DNA of 64,000 nt, taken from positions 62,001-126,000 of the forward strand of contig NZ_JPRI01000006.1 of assembly GCF_000737765.1 (NCBI RefSeq), in the 5' to 3' direction. The notes below the pieces were generated by a model, which saw nothing but the letters and a program-made list of their open reading frames with translations, made no database searches and had not been told where the DNA came from. This document shows positions 9,488-17,936 of this stretch, in pieces. The first letter of the stretch is position 1. Every line of letters begins with the position of its first letter. The DNA is from Chryseobacterium vrystaatense. Its GTDB lineage: Bacteria; Bacteroidota; Bacteroidia; Flavobacteriales; Weeksellaceae. A program made the position numbers and the translations under genes.

Positions 9488-10588
9488 TTAGTGGATCATC
9501 AGGAAACTTACCATAGCAAGACCAGCAACTAAAAGCGTAAATGCAAAGAAATTAACGGTAAATAATGCCATTCCGATGATAATACTCACTAATCCATGGG
9601 CATGATAAACCCGGCGGTGAGCGATGAAGAAATAGGCAATACTATAGATCAGCAGAGCCGACATTACTAAATATAGAAGAATATTGACAGATCCTATATT
9701 TGAAAAACTTATCAATTTGCCAAGAAGAAATACAAACAAGACATTCAATAAGAGAAACGAGAAATAATGAAGGGTGAAAATCCCGTGATCGAAATACCAC
9801 CATTTTTTCTTACTGTGGAAAATCCATAAAAAGAATGCAAAAAGAGGGAGGTATATGAAAAGAGCCTTCGGTAAATTGTGGAAAGATTTTTCTGTCAGGT
9901 TTCTAAGAATCTCTGCTTTTGTTACTCCTTTTTCTTTGAGTTCAAAAAATTTATGGGTCAGCGGTATTTGGATGAAATCTAAAGATGATGGGTTTTTAGC
10001 GGCCGCCGAGTCATAAGATTTTCTGTTATTGTACCCATTAACATTAATATCAGCATCTATCTTATTATCCATTTTAAGGCTATGCTTGATGCCCTTTTGA
10101 GTAGAATCTGCAAAAGCACTCAGAGTTTTGATAGACAGAGAATCTTCTGCCGTCAGATGGGGTTTGGTTTTTATACTGTCGATTACTTTCTTTACTTCAG
10201 AAGAGGTCATATTCTCAAAGAAACCTGCTTTATCTGTATCCTTGGGATCATCTCTGTCGCCAAAACTAATATCAAAAGGGAAAAGGGCGAACATGAAGAA
10301 TGTTATAAAACTGACGAATATATACAGTTTTACAGGCGGTACAAATTTCTGTCTCTTGCCTTCTAAATAAATATTGGTGAGATTTCCGGGCTTGAAGAGG
10401 AGGTTTTTTAAAGTCCCCCAAAACTGTCCGTCATAATGGGTAAAATCTTCAATAAAGTGGGTGAAAAGGAAGTAAAAGGGATGGCGGCTTTCGATATTCT
10501 CCTGTCCGCAGTGTGGGCAGAATCTCTCTTCAACCTGATGCCCGCAGTTCAGGCAGGTTTTATCTTCTCTGATTTTTCCGTGGCTCAT
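9488..10588 (-). CDS. DUF3667 domain-containing membrane protein
   Basis: A protein of 366 residues. An N-terminal zinc ribbon (CLNCGHQ, FCPHCGQ, residues 15-30) is followed by the DUF3667 core FIEDFTHYDGQFWGTLKNLL and FKPGNLTNIYLEGKRQKFVPP, then a helix. A hydrophilic loop of about 130 residues separates this from four C-terminal membrane helices. Proteins of this family are widespread in Bacteroidota and have no assigned role. It is a monocistron with its own -7 box at 10614-10621. Confidence 0.88.
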   Translation of the reverse strand: MSHGKIREDKTCLNCGHQVEERFCPHCGQENIESRHPFYFLFTHFIEDFTHYDGQFWGTLKNLLFKPGNLTNIYLEGKRQKFVPPVKLYIFVSFITFFMFALFPFDISFGDRDDPKDTDKAGFFENMTSSEVKKVIDSIKTKPHLTAEDSLSIKTLSAFADSTQKGIKHSLKMDNKIDADINVNGYNNRKSYDSAAAKNPSSLDFIQIPLTHKFFELKEKGVTKAEILRNLTEKSFHNLPKALFIYLPLFAFFLWIFHSKKKWWYFDHGIFTLHYFSFLLLNVLFVFLLGKLISFSNIGSVNILLYLVMSALLIYSIAYFFIAHRRVYHAHGLVSIIIGMALFTVNFFAFTLLVAGLAMVSFLMIH

Positions 10589-10613
10589 GGATTATAGGAA
10601 TATGGTTTTCGGG

Positions 10614-10621
10614 CAAATATA
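10614..10621 (-). promoter_or_regulatory. -7 promoter element for the DUF3667 gene
   Basis: Reverse-strand TATATTTG, 26 bp before the ATG at 10588. Confidence 0.6.
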
Positions 10622-10889
10622 AATATTTAACGATATAAAATAACCACATTGGTAAGCTTTTACAGAAATCTTTAAAGTAAAGTTAATAAAGCAAGAGTTG
10701 AGGGATGAAACTCTTTACTTTATCAGTTGTGTTTTTAGAATCTTCTTAAGCGTTTTTTTTCATCGGTCATTCATTTTACAAGTTCTGTGCCAAAAGTAAA
10801 AAGGTAGTTAAAATCTATTAAAGCAAGGTTAAAATCCGGAGGTTATATAGATTAAATAAAATATGTTTTCGGGATACGAAAATTATTTG

Positions 10890-10897
10890 TACCTTTG
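10890..10897 (+). promoter_or_regulatory. -7 promoter element for rplM-rpsI
   Basis: TACCTTTG, the most consensus-like box in the window, with TTTTC (10866-10870) 19 bp upstream as a -33 candidate. Transcription would start near 10903, giving a leader of about 40 nt. Confidence 0.75.
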
Positions 10898-10943
10898 CAC
10901 ACCCTTTTAGGGGAAAATTATGTTTAATCTTTAACTAAAACGT

Positions 10944-11399
10944 GTGAATACATTAAGTTACAAAACTGTTTCAGCGAACAAAGCTACTGCTAATAAAGAA
11001 TGGGTTGTGGTAGACGCTGAAGGACAGCCGTTAGGAAGACTAGCTTCAACGGTTGCAAAGATTTTGAGAGGTAAGCACAAAACGAACTTTACACCTCACG
11101 TAGATTGTGGTGATAACGTAATCGTTTTGAATGCTGGGAAAATTACGCTTTCCGGAAATAAGTGGGCTGATAAGACTTACATCTGGCATACAGGTTACCC
11201 TGGTGGACAGAAGTCTATGACTGCGGCTGAACTTCAGAAGAAAGATTCTTTAAAAGTATTGGAAAAATCTGTAAAAGGTATGTTGCCTAAGAACAGATTA
11301 GGATCTGCTTTATTGAAGAACCTTTATCTATATGAAGGAACTGAGCACAAACATGAAGCTCAACAGCCTAAAACAATTAATGTTAACGAATTTAAATAA
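10944..11399 (+). CDS. rplM: 50S ribosomal protein L13
   Basis: A protein of 151 residues with the L13 signatures VVVDAEGQPLGRLAS, LRGKHKTNFTPHVDCGD and GMLPKNRLG, full length for the family. It binds 23S rRNA early in 50S assembly. The start is GTG: the upstream ATG at 10920 runs into a stop after four codons, and MNTLSYKTV is the normal flavobacterial N-terminus. rpsI follows after 6 bp. Confidence 0.98.
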   Translation: MNTLSYKTVSANKATANKEWVVVDAEGQPLGRLASTVAKILRGKHKTNFTPHVDCGDNVIVLNAGKITLSGNKWADKTYIWHTGYPGGQKSMTAAELQKKDSLKVLEKSVKGMLPKNRLGSALLKNLYLYEGTEHKHEAQQPKTINVNEFK

Positions 11400-11405
11400 T
11401 TAATT

Positions 11406-11792
11406 ATGTCTATAGTTCACAAAATCGGAAGAAGAAAAACTTCTGTAGCGAGAGTTTATGTAAGACCAGGTTCTGGAATCATTACAGTAAACGGTAAAGA
11501 TGCTGCAACTTATTTCTCTACAGACGTGATGGTTTATAAATTGAATCAACCGTTTATCCTTTCTGAGACTGTTGGTCAGTATGACGTTACCGTAAACGTA
11601 TTCGGTGGTGGAAATACAGGTCAGGCAGAAGCTATCAGATTAGGTATTTCAAGAGCTTTATGCGAAATCAATGCTGAATTCAGATTAGCTTTGAAACCTG
11701 CTGGTTTACTTACGAGAGATGCAAGAATGGTGGAAAGAAAGAAGCCAGGTCAGAAAAAAGCAAGAAAGAGATTCCAATTCTCAAAACGTTAA
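11406..11792 (+). CDS. rpsI: 30S ribosomal protein S9
   Basis: A protein of 128 residues with [15 protein letters not shown] at the N-terminus, the [19 protein letters not shown] core and the conserved basic tail [14 protein letters not shown], whose final Lys-Arg reaches the P-site tRNA. Cotranscribed with rplM in the universal L13-S9 pair. A 201-bp gap with repeats separates it from rpsB. Confidence 0.98.
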   Translation: MSIVHKIGRRKTSVARVYVRPGSGIITVNGKDAATYFSTDVMVYKLNQPFILSETVGQYDVTVNVFGGGNTGQAEAIRLGISRALCEINAEFRLALKPAGLLTRDARMVERKKPGQKKARKRFQFSKR

Positions 11793-11802
11793 GAATTGCG
11801 GT

Positions 11803-11960
11803 AAGCTTAAAGCATTATGCAATAGGCTTTTTGAAAAACTTATTAAACTTTTTAACTCGCTTGACAGCTTGCAGCTTCATGCCTAAAGCTTAAAGCAAAT
11901 TGCCCGTTACGTTTAGCATCCAAACACTTCTCCCATCTAAAGAAGTTGTTGATTGCATAA
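11803..11960 (+). promoter_or_regulatory. Candidate structured leader upstream of rpsB
   Basis: The gap between rpsI and rpsB contains a 12-bp direct repeat AAGCTTAAAGCA (11803-11814 and 11886-11897) and an inverted pair TTATGCAAT (11815-11823) / ATTGCATAA (11952-11960) that could close a leader fold ending 33 nt before the rpsB start. I see no TAnnTTTG box in it. A role in S2 autoregulation is inference. Confidence 0.35.
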
Positions 11961-11993
11961 GAAGCGGAAAGTAAACTAACAAAAACAGAAAAC

Positions 11994-12755
11994 ATGGCAA
12001 AAGCAAATGTAAAAGACCTCTTAGAGGCTGGCGTACACTTCGGTCACATGACTAGAAAGTGGAATCCAAATATGGCTCCATACATTTTTATGGAGAAAAA
12101 CGGTATTCACATTGTAGACTTACATAAAACAGCAGTTAAGTTGGATGAAGCTTGTAGTGCTTTAGAAAAATTAACTTCTGCAGGTAAAAAAGTTCTTTTC
12201 GTTGCAACTAAAAAGCAAGCGAAAGAAGTTGTTGCAAAACACGCTTCTGAACTTAATATGCCTTATATTACAGAAAGATGGCCAGGAGGTATGTTAACAA
12301 ACTTTGTTACTATCAGAAAGGCTGTAAAGAAAATGAACCATATCGACAAAATGAAAAAAGACGGTACGTTCGAAACTTTATCTAAGAAAGAAAGATTACA
12401 GGTTGACAGACAAAGAGCTAACTTGGAGAAAAACTTAGGTTCTATCTCTGACATGGTTCGTCTTCCTTCTGCAATCTTCGTTGTAGATATCATGAGAGAA
12501 CATATCGCTGTAACTGAAGCTAAGAAATTAGGTATTCCAGTTTTCGGTATTGTTGATACAAACTCTGACCCAAGAAAAGTAGACTTCGTTATCCCAGGAA
12601 ACGATGATGCTTCTAAGTCTATTGATATGATCTTAAACATTGTTTCTGATTCTATCAAAGAAGGTCAGTCTCAAAGAAAAGCTGATAAAGAAAAATCTAA
12701 AGAAGAAGGAGAAAAGGTATCTGCTGAAACAGATGCTGATTTCGATGCTGAATAA
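11994..12755 (+). CDS. rpsB: 30S ribosomal protein S2
   Basis: A protein of 253 residues with the S2 signatures LLEAGVHFGHMTRKWNP, ITERWPGGMLTNF and PVFGIVDTNSDP, and an acidic C-terminal tail typical of Bacteroidota. It is the last protein to join the 30S platform and helps hold S1. The usual partner gene tsf does not follow; a terminator comes directly after, and the next gene is on the other strand. Confidence 0.98.
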   Translation: MAKANVKDLLEAGVHFGHMTRKWNPNMAPYIFMEKNGIHIVDLHKTAVKLDEACSALEKLTSAGKKVLFVATKKQAKEVVAKHASELNMPYITERWPGGMLTNFVTIRKAVKKMNHIDKMKKDGTFETLSKKERLQVDRQRANLEKNLGSISDMVRLPSAIFVVDIMREHIAVTEAKKLGIPVFGIVDTNSDPRKVDFVIPGNDDASKSIDMILNIVSDSIKEGQSQRKADKEKSKEEGEKVSAETDADFDAE

Positions 12756-12778
12756 TTAAAGATTTTCTTTAATATAGG

Positions 12779-12812
12779 AAAAACGCTGGATGCAGATCCA
12801 GCGTTTTTTTTA
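12779..12812 (+). terminator. Terminator of the rplM-rpsI-rpsB operon
   Basis: A ten-pair stem AACGCTGGAT/ATCCAGCGTT with a 4-base loop and a T-run of eight; the run reaches into the stop codon of the convergent WG-repeat gene. Confidence 0.85.
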
Positions 12813-14651
12813 TTTAGATGAATACGGACGGAATACAATTTCATTTTTGACCTGGTAAAAGGCGTTGCCATATTGATCGATTGCAATGTTGGCGCGATAA
12901 TAGATGCCGTTTATATATTGGCCGGATGATCCGTTTTTGTCATCATATTGTATGCGGATTTCTGCTTTTCTTGAAGCGGTGTTGAAAGATTCAAACATAT
13001 TGCTTTTAAACAGATATACATAATCTGCTTTTTTTTCATTGAGGTAACCATAGATTTTATCAAAGGGGCTTACTATAGCTCCGGTATTGTCCAGAATCCC
13101 GTAATGAGTGCCATTACTGACCAAAAATAAACCGGTGTCTCCAATTTTTTTAATCTCCTTATAGTAATTTCTGAAGAGCAGGTTATGAGTCTTTTTATCG
13201 GCTATATTATAAAGGTTATTTTTTATGACCTGGAAATATTTTTCTTTAGGATCATTAGATGCATCAAAAGGCAGAGAAAAGAGCATACTGCCATTCAAAT
13301 CATAGATTTCAGTCCGTTCCAACGGAATATTATACACAGAAACCTGTCCGATATCGAATGTTCTGGGATCTCTGTATTTGTCAGGAGACAGGGTCAGGAA
13401 TATTTCTGAGGTTTTCTTATTGAGAAAATGAATGCCTTTCCTTATTCGTGGTTCGTGTGAGCTTTCATTATAAGGGTGAAAACTGTAGAAGTAACCAATA
13501 TACTGCGGATCATTATCGTCCAGTCTGTTGATCTTTTTATACCCTGAAAATCTGGAGGCATTCTGTTGTATAAAGGCAGGGTCATTCAGCCTAAAAGGAG
13601 CGAAATAATTGTAAAGATCGTACTCGTATTCATTGTACTTTGTGATTACTTTTCCTTCAAAATCAAGAATAATATAAACTAAACGATTGTTTTCTGTTGT
13701 TTCCTGAACGAGATATTGGTCTTCAAAATTTTTTGCGTTCGGGTGATCTATATTGATTATTTTAAAGTTCTGATCTGCCATATAAACATTTTCATCTTCA
13801 TTAAATTTATTAGGTTGGCGGTAATCCTGAACCCTGAATGATATTTTTTTTGAGTTACCGGGATTATGATACCCCGTAAAATTTTGAAATATTCTTCTTT
13901 TAGTGATGATGTCAATCAGATCATATCTGCCGGTTTCATAATTCATGAAAGAATAATACTGATCTTTAATATGATAAGCATATTTCCCTGGAGCAGTGAA
14001 GACTAACTTTCCTTCTTCACTATAGAGATCTATTGTTTTCTCATCCTGTGACTGACAGATAAAATGCTGCCCTTCAAAGGTTATCGATTTATATTGGGTA
14101 GGAACCAGTGTTTTTCTGTCTCTGTTGATAATTCCAAATCCTTTTTGGGGGCCATATTTTACGTAAGGGGTGTTTGGGATCTGAGAGAAAATACTCTTTT
14201 TCCTTTCAGGTATGATACTGCTGCTGCTTTGTTCGCTGCAGTCTGGAAATAAAAACTCTCCCTTATCATTGATCAACCTTTCGCATTTATTAAATACAGC
14301 ATCGTCTGAATAGTAAGTTATTAAGGCAATGCCGTTATAGAATTGCGAGATATAACTGTAAAAAGGTGGAATAATCTCTTTCCCTTTTTCATCAATATAA
14401 CCCCAGCAGCCGTCTATAGATACCTTCGCTAATTTGTAGGCATTTTTCTCGTCTACAGGAAGGAAATCGCCAATCATCGTATATTTTTTATCAAAATTAT
14501 TCTTTAAAAATATACTGTTTTTCTGCAGATAAGAAATGATCGTTTCTTTCTGTTCGATGATCTCATTCCTAGTTAACGTATCCGAAGGTTTAGTCTGCCC
14601 ATACTGGCTTCCGGAGAGGATAATCAGGAGGGTGGCTATTGTTTTTTTCAT
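12810..14651 (-). CDS. Exported WG-repeat (KWG) protein
   Basis: A protein of 613 residues with a signal peptide (MKKTIATLLIILSGSQYGQT). Several WG-type repeats are visible: CWGYIDEKGKEIIPPFY near 82, GFGIINRDRKTLVPTQY near 170, and HYGILDNTGAIVSPFDKIYG near 525; between them the repeats are diverged. WG repeats form beta-hairpins in a solenoid and are common in Bacteroidota surface or periplasmic proteins of unknown ligand. No C-terminal T9SS domain is evident. It is the first gene of the block separating rpsB from tsf. Confidence 0.75.
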   Translation of the reverse strand: MKKTIATLLIILSGSQYGQTKPSDTLTRNEIIEQKETIISYLQKNSIFLKNNFDKKYTMIGDFLPVDEKNAYKLAKVSIDGCWGYIDEKGKEIIPPFYSYISQFYNGIALITYYSDDAVFNKCERLINDKGEFLFPDCSEQSSSSIIPERKKSIFSQIPNTPYVKYGPQKGFGIINRDRKTLVPTQYKSITFEGQHFICQSQDEKTIDLYSEEGKLVFTAPGKYAYHIKDQYYSFMNYETGRYDLIDIITKRRIFQNFTGYHNPGNSKKISFRVQDYRQPNKFNEDENVYMADQNFKIINIDHPNAKNFEDQYLVQETTENNRLVYIILDFEGKVITKYNEYEYDLYNYFAPFRLNDPAFIQQNASRFSGYKKINRLDDNDPQYIGYFYSFHPYNESSHEPRIRKGIHFLNKKTSEIFLTLSPDKYRDPRTFDIGQVSVYNIPLERTEIYDLNGSMLFSLPFDASNDPKEKYFQVIKNNLYNIADKKTHNLLFRNYYKEIKKIGDTGLFLVSNGTHYGILDNTGAIVSPFDKIYGYLNEKKADYVYLFKSNMFESFNTASRKAEIRIQYDDKNGSSGQYINGIYYRANIAIDQYGNAFYQVKNEIVFRPYSSK

Positions 14652-14678
14652 AAATCAATAATACCCGTCTAATATAGT

Positions 14679-14706
14679 AAAACCTACATGATATTGCAGG
14701 TTTTTA
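14679..14706 (-). terminator. Weak terminator of the two-Cys lipoprotein gene
   Basis: A stem AAACCT/AGGTTT followed on the minus strand by TTTTACT, just past the stop at 14709. Confidence 0.4.
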
Positions 14707-14708
14707 TT

Positions 14709-15152
14709 CTAATTGCTAAGTTTTATAGCGTATGAAGTTGAAATGAATTTTGTGGACTGGTAAGAAGAATTACAAAGCATTCCGGAAAGTTTGTAGTTCT
14801 GGTTTTTTGGGACCATGGTATAGCCGACTTTGCCTGACGCGATAGGGATTTTTTTAAAAAAGCCATTTCCGCTTACCGTAAGAACCATATTGCAGCGGGA
14901 TTTATTTTCTACAGAAATAGAGGTTTTTGGATTAGATGCAGAATCTCCATTGAGAAGATCATTTAATACCTCTGTGGTTTCAGGTTTGTAGGTCCTGGCA
15001 AGTTCAGCGTATTCTCTCTCTGTATTAAGTACTGTATTTCCTGATCCTGAAGAAGGTGTCGTTCTTGTGGGATAATTGCTGTAATTGACACTACAGCTGG
15101 TATTTGATAATAAAAGAATTGAAAAGACAGAAAGTGCAGATATTTTTTTCAT
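14709..15152 (-). CDS. Lipoprotein with a two-Cys C-terminal domain, paralog A
   Basis: A protein of 147 residues. The signal MKKISALSVFSILLLSNTSC gives a lipobox cysteine at 20. After a Ser/Thr-rich linker comes a domain of about 75 residues with VENKSRCNMVLTVSG and KLSGMLCNSSYQSTK, preceded by EVLNDLLNGD. The same layout, LxxLf(n/d)nD, then Ix-N-(K/R)-S-x-C-N, then Y-x-x-(S/T)-x-(V/M)-C-x-x-x-Y-x-S-x-K, recurs in the proteins at 16009-16782 and 28854-29579. I think this is a Chryseobacterium-type DUF (possibly DUF6759) but could not check. The two cysteines may pair in the periplasm. Function unknown. Confidence 0.7.
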   Translation of the reverse strand: MKKISALSVFSILLLSNTSCSVNYSNYPTRTTPSSGSGNTVLNTEREYAELARTYKPETTEVLNDLLNGDSASNPKTSISVENKSRCNMVLTVSGNGFFKKIPIASGKVGYTMVPKNQNYKLSGMLCNSSYQSTKFISTSYAIKLSN

Positions 15153-15185
15153 CGACTCATTAATTTGAAATTATGAAGCATAAAT

Positions 15186-15218
15186 ATAATGAAAAAGAGA
15201 CTGAAAATACAGTCTCTG
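15186..15218 (-). terminator. Terminator of trmB
   Basis: An eight-pair stem AGAGACTG/CAGTCTCT with a 6-base loop, followed on the minus strand by TTTTTC. Confidence 0.75.
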
Positions 15219-15232
15219 ATCTTTATGAATTT

Positions 15233-15910
15233 TTAGCTTATCCGGAATTTTATATATGTAATTGTTTTTCCTTTTGCAGAGAAAAGCTCTTCGTAATAGG
15301 TTTTGATATCTCTCAGATGCTCTGTATTCGGATCATATTCGGGAGCACCGTAGATATCGTGATGAGCACTGATTATTTCATAGCCGGCACCCTGTAAATA
15401 GCCTAATGTATAGCCGTGAAGAAACTCCGAATCCGTTTTCAGATGGATAATTCCACCAGGTTTCAGAAATTTTTTGTATCGTTCTAAAAAGTCAGGATGG
15501 GTAAGTCTGTGTTTGGTACGTCTGTATTTGATCTGTGGGTCAGGGAATGTAATCCAGATCTCGTCCACTTCGTTTTCTGCAAAAAAATGATCTACAAGCT
15601 CGATCTGACTTCTCAAAAATGCAACATTATTCATGTTGTTATCAACAGCTTCCTTAGCACCAAACCAGAATCTAGCACCTTTGATATCGATCCCGATGAA
15701 GTTCTTCTCAGGGAATGTTTTGGCAAGTCCCACAGAATATTCACCCTTGCCGCAGCCAAGTTCCAGAACAATAGGATGGTCATTCTTAAAGAAGTCTTCT
15801 CTCCATTTTCCTTTAAGTGAAAAACCATTCAGCGCGTCTTCTCTTGTCGGCTGAATGACGTTTGGTAAAATTTTGTTTTCTGCGAATCTTGCTAATTTAT
15901 TTTTGCCCAT
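15233..15910 (-). CDS. trmB: tRNA (guanine(46)-N7)-methyltransferase
   Basis: A protein of 225 residues with the SAM site LELGCGKGEYSVGLA, FIGIDIKGARFW, and the TrmB-specific ITFPDPQIKYRRTKHRLTHP segment that holds catalytic and tRNA-contacting residues. It makes m7G46 in the tRNA variable loop. The open frame starts eight residues earlier at 15934, but a -7 box at 15932-15939 overlaps that start, so the ATG at 15910 (MGKNKLARF) is used. It is the only housekeeping gene inside the rpsB-tsf interval. Confidence 0.95.
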   Translation of the reverse strand: MGKNKLARFAENKILPNVIQPTREDALNGFSLKGKWREDFFKNDHPIVLELGCGKGEYSVGLAKTFPEKNFIGIDIKGARFWFGAKEAVDNNMNNVAFLRSQIELVDHFFAENEVDEIWITFPDPQIKYRRTKHRLTHPDFLERYKKFLKPGGIIHLKTDSEFLHGYTLGYLQGAGYEIISAHHDIYGAPEYDPNTEHLRDIKTYYEELFSAKGKTITYIKFRIS

Positions 15911-15931
15911 CGAGTTATTTATAAAATCCCG

Positions 15932-15939
15932 CAAAAATA
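15932..15939 (-). promoter_or_regulatory. -7 promoter element for trmB
   Basis: Reverse-strand TATTTTTG, 22 bp before the chosen ATG. Confidence 0.65.
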
Positions 15940-16008
15940 GCGAATTTTACATAGACTACCTTACTTTTAAATATAAAAGGCATGCACTGAGTATATTTAG
16001 CAGTAAAC

Positions 16009-16782
16009 CTAAGGAGTAGACGAAGTTCCCAGTGCTACCATAATGGCTTTCTCTATTGTTTTTTGTGAAGCATATTGCGCTCCGCAGACAAGACTTGTAA
16101 ACAGATACTGGCCCTTATCAATTACGATGGTACTCTCATTGTGTGCAGGAACAGCAAGTCTGTATTTGGTGGTTCCAACGCCTTCCATTCTTACAATGAT
16201 GTTACAGTCGGATTTGTTTTGGATCAGAACAATACTTTCCTTACTGTTGGGGTCGTTGTCGAATAGCGAGTTGAGTATTTTTACGGTTTTATTCTTATGT
16301 TCTACCGGATTTACAGCCATCAGCATATTGAACTCATCGGCTTCAGCATTGGGAACAGCAGCATTGGCTGCCGTATTGACTACGAACGCATTTTGGGTCG
16401 TACTTGGAGTATATACTACTGTAGATTGTTTTGCGGCAAGTTCTGCTTTGTATTTAGCGATCTGTTTCTGTTTGATAATGGCATTCATTTCATCAAAACT
16501 GATCTTTGTGGATGGTCTTCTTTTTAGCAAAGCGAGCATTTCCTGCATATCTTTCACTTTCTGATCAGCGGGATGTGCTTCTTTTATATATTGTGTCATC
16601 ATTTCCATGACACGGGGTTTCAGTACAGATCGTCTTGGATCGTCAGGATGGGCATCTCTGAGAAAAGCATTGATCTCATAGATATTTTTACTTTTTATAA
16701 TATTGCTGTAGTCTTTTCCCTTTTTTTGGGCAGACAGGTTCATAAAAAGAATGGAAACAAGGAGTAAAAGTAATTTTTTCAT
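16009..16782 (-). CDS. Exported protein with a two-Cys C-terminal domain, paralog B
   Basis: A protein of 257 residues with a signal peptide (MKKLLLLLVSILFMNLSAQ, cut after AQ). Residues 30-110 form a helical region with INAFLRDAHPDDPRRS, an Ala-rich stretch follows, and the C-terminus has the two-Cys domain: KILNSLFDND, LIQNKSDCNIIVRMEG, IDKGQYLFTSLVCGAQYASQK. The helical region also resembles the one in the protein at 28854-29579, so these two are full-length paralogs while the lipoprotein at 14709-15152 shares only the C-terminal part. The longer frame uses a TTG two codons upstream; the ATG at 16782 is preferred. Function unknown. Confidence 0.7.
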   Translation of the reverse strand: MKKLLLLLVSILFMNLSAQKKGKDYSNIIKSKNIYEINAFLRDAHPDDPRRSVLKPRVMEMMTQYIKEAHPADQKVKDMQEMLALLKRRPSTKISFDEMNAIIKQKQIAKYKAELAAKQSTVVYTPSTTQNAFVVNTAANAAVPNAEADEFNMLMAVNPVEHKNKTVKILNSLFDNDPNSKESIVLIQNKSDCNIIVRMEGVGTTKYRLAVPAHNESTIVIDKGQYLFTSLVCGAQYASQKTIEKAIMVALGTSSTP

Positions 16783-16921
16783 TGACAAATATTAAGTGAT
16801 AAGTTGATGTATTCTCTTAATGTGTGTTTGGCCAATTAGTTTTTCATTAATACAATCTCGTGCAATTCTTTTTATTTCTACACTTAATTGTGATATAAAA
16901 ATAAGAATATTTTTAAATAAA

Positions 16922-16964
16922 AAAGAAATGTATACTATAAATTTTATATAGTATACATTTCTTT
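16922..16964 (-). terminator. Long perfect hairpin, likely terminator of the 16986-17774 gene
   Basis: An 18-pair perfect stem (arms 16922-16939 and 16947-16964) with a 7-base loop, 21 bp past the stop. It is AT-rich and is followed on the minus strand by TTTATTTAAAAATATTC. The stem is unusually long for a terminator. Confidence 0.65.
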
Positions 16965-16985
16965 GTAAATATTGATGTGAAAAAT

Positions 16986-17774
16986 TTATTTAATAACCTC
17001 TTGAAGGTTTGAGGTTTTAAGTCTCTTTTGATAAATAGGTAAATATTTTTCTATAGGAACCTTAATTGCCTCAAAATTTCCTGCAAGTACATAAGCCTGA
17101 ATATTTTCTGACGTATAGACAAACTGAAGGAAGTTATCGATAAGATTCTCTGGAATCTTGAACTTTGCAAAATAATCTTTTCCTAAATAATTTTTGATCT
17201 GCGTTACAGAATTATTCATTCTTTCATAAGCCATATAACGCTGTTTTTTCTTTCGGTCCCCTGAAAGGATATCATAAATGCTTTCTAAACTAAAGGTAAG
17301 ACCTCCATCCCTTAATCCGGCAACCGGAAGTTCGGGAGAGGTTCCGTCGCCTTTTGGTTCCGGCAATCCGATTACTTTTTTCAGCGCCAGTTTTTTATCT
17401 TCTTTTCGTATAGAATTTACATCATACCTCAAATTTCCGGTTGGCTTGAAACGGGACAGTACAATTTCCTGGATTTCATAGTAGGCGATTTTTAATTCAA
17501 TCAGGTTTTTCTGCTGCAACATTTGGGGACTCAGCTTAACGTCTTTTCGTTCAGTAACAATAGAGGTGAAACGGATGACATCTCCCGCAGCTGCAGGTAT
17601 GTTATAAGTACCGTTATAATCGGTAAGTACCGTTTTCTGAGTATTCAGATTGGTGACATAAACCTGGTTGAGATATAAGATAGAATTATCTCTTAAAAAT
17701 ACCTCTCCGGAATATATCTGTGCACTGACTTTTGCTAGAAAAACCAGCATCAAAAGGGTAATTAGCTTCTTCAT
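16986..17774 (-). CDS. CarboxypepD_reg-like domain protein, exported
   Basis: A protein of 262 residues with a signal peptide ending VSAQ. Residues 20-105 fit the carboxypeptidase-regulatory-like beta-sandwich: IYSGEVFLRDNSILYLNQVYV, TDYNGTYNIPAAAGDVIRF, then YYEIQEIVLSRF, the typical exit strand of this family in Bacteroidota. The C-terminal half is helical, with no recognised domain. Such proteins sit in the periplasm or at the outer membrane. A -7 box lies 11 bp upstream of the ATG at 17774. Immediately downstream of the giant T9SS array, but separately promoted. Confidence 0.75.
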   Translation of the reverse strand: MKKLITLLMLVFLAKVSAQIYSGEVFLRDNSILYLNQVYVTNLNTQKTVLTDYNGTYNIPAAAGDVIRFTSIVTERKDVKLSPQMLQQKNLIELKIAYYEIQEIVLSRFKPTGNLRYDVNSIRKEDKKLALKKVIGLPEPKGDGTSPELPVAGLRDGGLTFSLESIYDILSGDRKKKQRYMAYERMNNSVTQIKNYLGKDYFAKFKIPENLIDNFLQFVYTSENIQAYVLAGNFEAIKVPIEKYLPIYQKRLKTSNLQEVIK

Positions 17775-17784
17775 ATAATTAGGG

Positions 17785-17792
17785 CAAAATTA
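17785..17792 (-). promoter_or_regulatory. -7 promoter element for the CarboxypepD_reg-like gene
   Basis: Reverse-strand TAATTTTG, 11 bp before the ATG, which implies a very short 5' leader. Confidence 0.5.
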
Positions 17793-17936
17793 CGTAGAAA
17801 TACAGCAATTTATGCCTGTTTAGATCGTGTTCGCAGGTTAAAGTTATATTAAACTTTGATAGTAAACTGTTAATGAATGTTATAAACTTAAATAAATAAA
17901 AAAGATACTTTGAAATTTTTATCTAATAATACGTTA

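Larger units (their letters stand above)
10589..10943. other. Gene-free stretch with two divergent promoters and the rplM leader
   Basis: It holds the DUF3667 -7 box (reverse-strand TATATTTG, 10614-10621), a small hairpin AAGAGTT/AACTCTT (10693-10715) of unknown role, and the rplM promoter (10890-10897) with a 5' leader of about 40 nt containing a CCC/GGG mini-hairpin. I see no gene in it. Confidence 0.6.

Noticed and set aside
16043..16564. Plus-strand open frame of 173 codons
   Set aside because: It is the antisense shadow of the two-Cys protein gene at 16009-16782, with biased Ser/Leu content and no family features.
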